Notes under the pieces: generated by a model
The model's database searches: none
The model's input: only the letters and a program-made list of their open reading frames with translations
What the model was told of the DNA's origin: nothing
Program-made: the position numbers and the translations under genes
NCBI RefSeq assembly: GCF_003865135.1
Contig: NZ_BHZC01000001.1
Location: 3,100,001 to 3,164,000, forward strand
Reading direction: 5' to 3'
Source: Streptomyces chrestomyceticus JCM 4735
GTDB lineage: Bacteria > Actinomycetota > Actinomycetes > Streptomycetales > Streptomycetaceae
Length of the DNA stretch: 64,000 bases
Shown: one piece after another, positions 61,379 to 64,000 of the stretch
Layout of the letters: the number at the start of each line of letters is the position of its first letter
Numbering within the stretch: position 1 is the first letter of the stretch

Positions 61379-62665
61379 TCAGCCGTCGACGCGGACCGGC
61401 AGCGACTCGATCCCGTACACGATCGACAGCTTGCGGAACGCCAGCTCCTCCGGCCGCACCGCGAGCCGCATGGCGGGGAAGCGCCGCACCAGCGCGGGGT
61501 AGGCGGCGCGCAGCTCCATCTTGGCCAGCTCGGCGCCGACGCAGCGGTGGATGCCGTAGCCGAAGGCGAGGTGCGAGGGCACGTTGCGGGACGGGTCGAA
61601 GCGCTCCATGCCGGGGCCCAGCTTGCCGTCCCGGTCGGCGCCGCTCAGCGAGCACAGCACCACGTCGCCCTTGGCGATCTGCACACCGGCGATCTCCAGG
61701 TCCTCGCGCGCGAACCGGGGGAAGGCCACCTGTACGACGGTGAGGTAGCGCAGCAGCTCCTCCACGTAGCGGTCGGCCGCCTCGTCGCCGTCCTTGAGGG
61801 CCGCGAAGTGCGAGTCGTCCTGGAGGAGCACCAGGGCGCCCAGCGCGAGCATGCTCGCGGTCGTCTCGAAGCCGCCGGTCAGCACGCCGTCGGCCAGGCC
61901 CGCCAGCTCCTCGTCGCTGACCGAGTCGCCGTGCTCCTTGACGATCATGCCGAGCAGGCCGTCGCCCGGGTTCTGCCGCTGCTTCTTGACCACCTCACGG
62001 AAATACGAGAGGGATTCCGATATGGCGCCGAAGGAGGCGTTGGCGCCGCTGAAAAGGTCGAAGCGGGCGGCGCTGAGCCGCTCGAAGTCCGCGCGGTCCT
62101 CGTACGGAACTCCGAGGAGTTCGCAAATGACCAGCGAGGGAATGGGCAGGGCGAACATCTCGACCAGGTCGACCGGGTCGCCGGCGGCGCCGGCCTTCTC
62201 CATGGCGTCCAGCCGCTCCTCCACGATCTCGTGGATACGGGGCGTGAGCCGGTTGAGGCGGCGCATGGTGAATTCGGGGGTCAGCAGCCGGCGCAGCCGG
62301 GTGTGCACCGGCGGGTCGGCGAAACCGAGGCCGCCGGGGTTCTGGTCGGTGCTGGCGCCGGCCTGCCCGATGAGGTTGGTGAAGTCGGAGCTGAAGGCGT
62401 TGCCCTTGCCCAGGACGGCCTTGACCTCGTCGTAACCGGTGACCAGCCACACATTGGCGGCGATCGGCACCGGCAGCTTGCTGATGGGCTCCTTCTCCCG
62501 CACCGTCGCCAGCTCGCCCACCGGGTCCAGCCCGTTCCGCCGCAGCGGCATCAACACAGACTCGGGCAAGAAAGACATCCGAGACAGGTCGAAGCCCTTC
62601 TTTCGTGTCCGTGCCATATACATACGGCCGGCCCAGGCGATGATCCGGGAACGGAGAGTCGTCAT
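61379..62665 (-). CDS. Cytochrome P450
   Basis: This is a 428-residue soluble P450. It has an I-helix motif TGGFETTASML, an ExxR motif in VEELLRYL, and the heme loop FGYGIHRCVGAELA with Cys375. The N-terminus is basic (MTTLRSRIIAWAGRMYMARTRKKG), about 30 residues longer than most. It clearly belongs to a different subfamily from the first P450. It is convergent with it and has its own upstream region. The substrate is unknown; oxidation of the peptide or of a carrier-bound residue is likely from context. The ribosome site is weak (AAAGG, 13 bases upstream). Confidence 0.92.
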   Translation of the reverse strand: MTTLRSRIIAWAGRMYMARTRKKGFDLSRMSFLPESVLMPLRRNGLDPVGELATVREKEPISKLPVPIAANVWLVTGYDEVKAVLGKGNAFSSDFTNLIGQAGASTDQNPGGLGFADPPVHTRLRRLLTPEFTMRRLNRLTPRIHEIVEERLDAMEKAGAAGDPVDLVEMFALPIPSLVICELLGVPYEDRADFERLSAARFDLFSGANASFGAISESLSYFREVVKKQRQNPGDGLLGMIVKEHGDSVSDEELAGLADGVLTGGFETTASMLALGALVLLQDDSHFAALKDGDEAADRYVEELLRYLTVVQVAFPRFAREDLEIAGVQIAKGDVVLCSLSGADRDGKLGPGMERFDPSRNVPSHLAFGYGIHRCVGAELAKMELRAAYPALVRRFPAMRLAVRPEELAFRKLSIVYGIESLPVRVDG

Positions 62666-63375
62666 GACGCTAATACTGCCTTTCGTCGAGGGGGACGGTC
62701 ACCCGCCCTCGGCGGGCCCCGGTAAGGGCTGCCGAACGCCGGGACATCCGCTCGGCGTTCGCGGATGTGACGTGCGCCATGGACCGGTCGGCCGCATCCA
62801 GCGTGACGAGCTCAGCCTTGTACATATGTGTGCGCGTGGTCTTGAGGGCGAGTTTACAAACTGCCATTGCACGCAATCACGGAACAACCCCTGTTCGCCC
62901 CCTAGGGGCTTCCCCGGAGACGGCCGCGGCGCGGCCCGGTCCGCGCGAACCGGCCCTGCTCGCGGGCCAGTAGGCAGCCGCGCCGCGACGCGTCGCCGGG
63001 ACTGTGGAGCTACCGGGTGCCATGGACAAAAGCCAACCGTAAGCGGGGTGCGCGGCCCACCGTTTCCGTCACGGGCGAACGAGGCAACCCGCACGCCGTT
63101 TCGCGCGTCCGCCCCGCCCGGCCGGTGCGACGGCCGGACGCTACCGGGGCCGCCCAGCGCCATACGGCCGCGGAAACCGTGCCCGCCCGGCCCCGGCATC
63201 CTGCCCGACAGCCCTCGCGGGCCGGAGCGGCGCCTGCCCCGTTTACCGGCACCCGTACCCGTACGCCCCCTTGCACACGGCCGCACGCACGGCTCCGACG
63301 CACGGCCGTACACGTACATCCCGCACCTCGCACGCCACACCACACCCACCCCACCGAACCCGACATAAAGGACAT
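62666..63375. promoter_or_regulatory. Divergent region between the P450 gene and the FtsW/RodA gene
   Basis: These 710 bases hold no certain gene. A minus-strand frame of 68 codons (62670-62876) ends five bases before the P450 start and lies in lower-GC sequence; it could encode a small protein (for example from the Met-Tyr-Lys-Ala-Glu-Leu at about 62825) but has no clear ribosome site. The rest (about 62900-63370) is GC-rich, then C/A-rich near 63320-63360. Promoters for both flanking genes must be here. Confidence 0.35.
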
Positions 63376-63408
63376 ATGCCTCAACGCTTGCTACGTTGCC
63401 TGTCATGA
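63376..63408 (+). CDS. Possible 10-residue leader peptide overlapping the FtsW/RodA start
   Basis: An AAAGGA ribosome site precedes an ATG at 63376 that opens a ten-codon frame, MPQRLLRCLS. Its TGA (63406-63408) overlaps the ATG of the next gene as ATGA. The large gene itself has no ribosome site, so ribosomes could reach it by coupling from this leader. Confidence 0.4.
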   Translation: MPQRLLRCLS

Positions 63409-64000
63409 CCGCACCCACGGCGGACGCTCCCCCACCGGGCCTGAGGATGCCCGGACGCCGGGGCACCGAACTGGCCCTCCTCGCCGGCGCCGTCCTGATC
63501 AGCGTCTGCGGGTACATCGACGTCGGGCTCGCCCGGCAGAACGCCGTCCCCGGCGACGCCGCGAGCTACGGGGCGGGCCTGGCCGCCCTGGCCCTCCTGG
63601 GCCACCTCGCCGTCAGGTTCCGCGCCCCCTACGCCGACCCCCTGCTGCTCCCCATCGCCATCCTGCTGAACGGGCTCGGGCTGCTGCTGATCTTCCGGCT
63701 CGACCTGGAGACGCCCGCCGACCGGGCGTCGCCCACCCAGCTCGTCTGGTCCGCACTCGGCGTCGGCCTGTTCGCCGCCGTCGTCCTGCTGCTGCGGGAC
63801 CACCGCACTCTCCAGCGCTACGCCTATGTGTCGGTCGCCGCCGGGCTGGCCCTGATGGTCGTCCCGATCTTCTTCCCGGCCGTGAACGGGGCCAAGATCT
63901 GGATCCGGGTGGCGGGCTTCTCCTTCCAGCCCGGCGAGTTCGCGAAGATCCTCATCACCGTCTTCTTCGCCGCGTACCTGGCGGCCAACCGCAGCGCCCT
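63405..64000 (+). CDS. FtsW/RodA/SpoVE family protein (cut by the window edge)
   Basis: The frame is open from the ATG at 63405 to the end of the window (198 codons seen). After about 20 polar residues come several hydrophobic helices. The sequence then reaches the family pattern ending GAKIWIRVAGFSFQPGEFAKILITVFFAAYLA, in which the motif W-I-x-x-x-G-F-S-x-Q-P-x-E-F-x-K is the SEDS-family hallmark. SEDS proteins polymerise lipid II glycan with a partner transpeptidase during division, elongation or sporulation. In Streptomyces this copy is usually followed by a penicillin-binding protein. It marks the return to conserved chromosome on the right side of the cluster. Confidence 0.93.
   Translation, partial: MTAPTADAPPPGLRMPGRRGTELALLAGAVLISVCGYIDVGLARQNAVPGDAASYGAGLAALALLGHLAVRFRAPYADPLLLPIAILLNGLGLLLIFRLDLETPADRASPTQLVWSALGVGLFAAVVLLLRDHRTLQRYAYVSVAAGLALMVVPIFFPAVNGAKIWIRVAGFSFQPGEFAKILITVFFAAYLAANRSA

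Overview
The window is a high-GC actinobacterial chromosome segment. Gene content and order point to Streptomyces or a close relative: an atp operon followed downstream by a DUF2550 gene, rho with a long Arg/Gly-rich insertion, hom-thrC with thrB, an ArgS-like NrtL gene, many GTG starts, and a secreted chitinase under apparent DasR sites. Two parts can be told apart: a conserved housekeeping half (about 1-33.4 kb) and an accessory half (about 33.4-63.4 kb). The accessory half begins just after a tRNA-Arg gene and ends at an FtsW/RodA-family gene that runs off the right edge.

Housekeeping half. The left edge holds the end of an ABC-2 permease, a cobalamin adenosyltransferase, a small membrane protein, and a histidine kinase/response regulator pair whose kinase is frameshifted. 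Next comes a modular chitinase (signal peptide, CBM2, two near-identical FnIII domains, GH18). All genes from there to the tRNA are on the minus strand. Read in transcription order (right to left) they are: a response regulator, nrtL, lysA, hom-thrC, thrB, rho, an LCP protein, rpmE, prfA, prmC, a Sua5-type tRNA-modification enzyme, a phosphatase-like protein lacking the nucleophilic Cys, glyA, a WecA/MraY-type transferase, atpIBEFHAGDC and the DUF2550 gene.

Accessory half. After tRNA-Arg(CCG) and its terminator there is a decayed CopG/PIN toxin-antitoxin pair and an MSMEG_6728-family gene. A biosynthetic gene cluster fills 35.2-62.7 kb. It has a 3,560-residue NRPS read as A-MT-T-C-A-T-C-A-T-C with no thioesterase, a divergent Sfp-type phosphopantetheinyl transferase, and a tightly overlapping ten-gene minus-strand operon. 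The operon encodes a TIM-barrel protein, a free carrier protein, an AT-less ketosynthase-carrier-thioester reductase, FkbK-, FkbJ- and FkbI-like proteins, a divergent KSIII-like protein, an FkbH-like protein, an MFS exporter and a free adenylation enzyme. Two convergent P450 genes lie at the right end.

How the cluster may work (inference). FkbH/J/I/K-type enzymes would make hydroxymalonyl-ACP; no FkbG-like O-methyltransferase is visible. The NRPS would build an N-methylated, probably aromatic tripeptide; the second adenylation domain reads as a Tyr/beta-hydroxytyrosine code. The terminal condensation domain could pass the chain to an amino acid on the free carrier protein. The AT-less ketosynthase could then extend it once with the ACP-bound unit, with reductive release by the thioester reductase. 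I recognise no described product with this set. No pathway-specific regulator is visible in the window.
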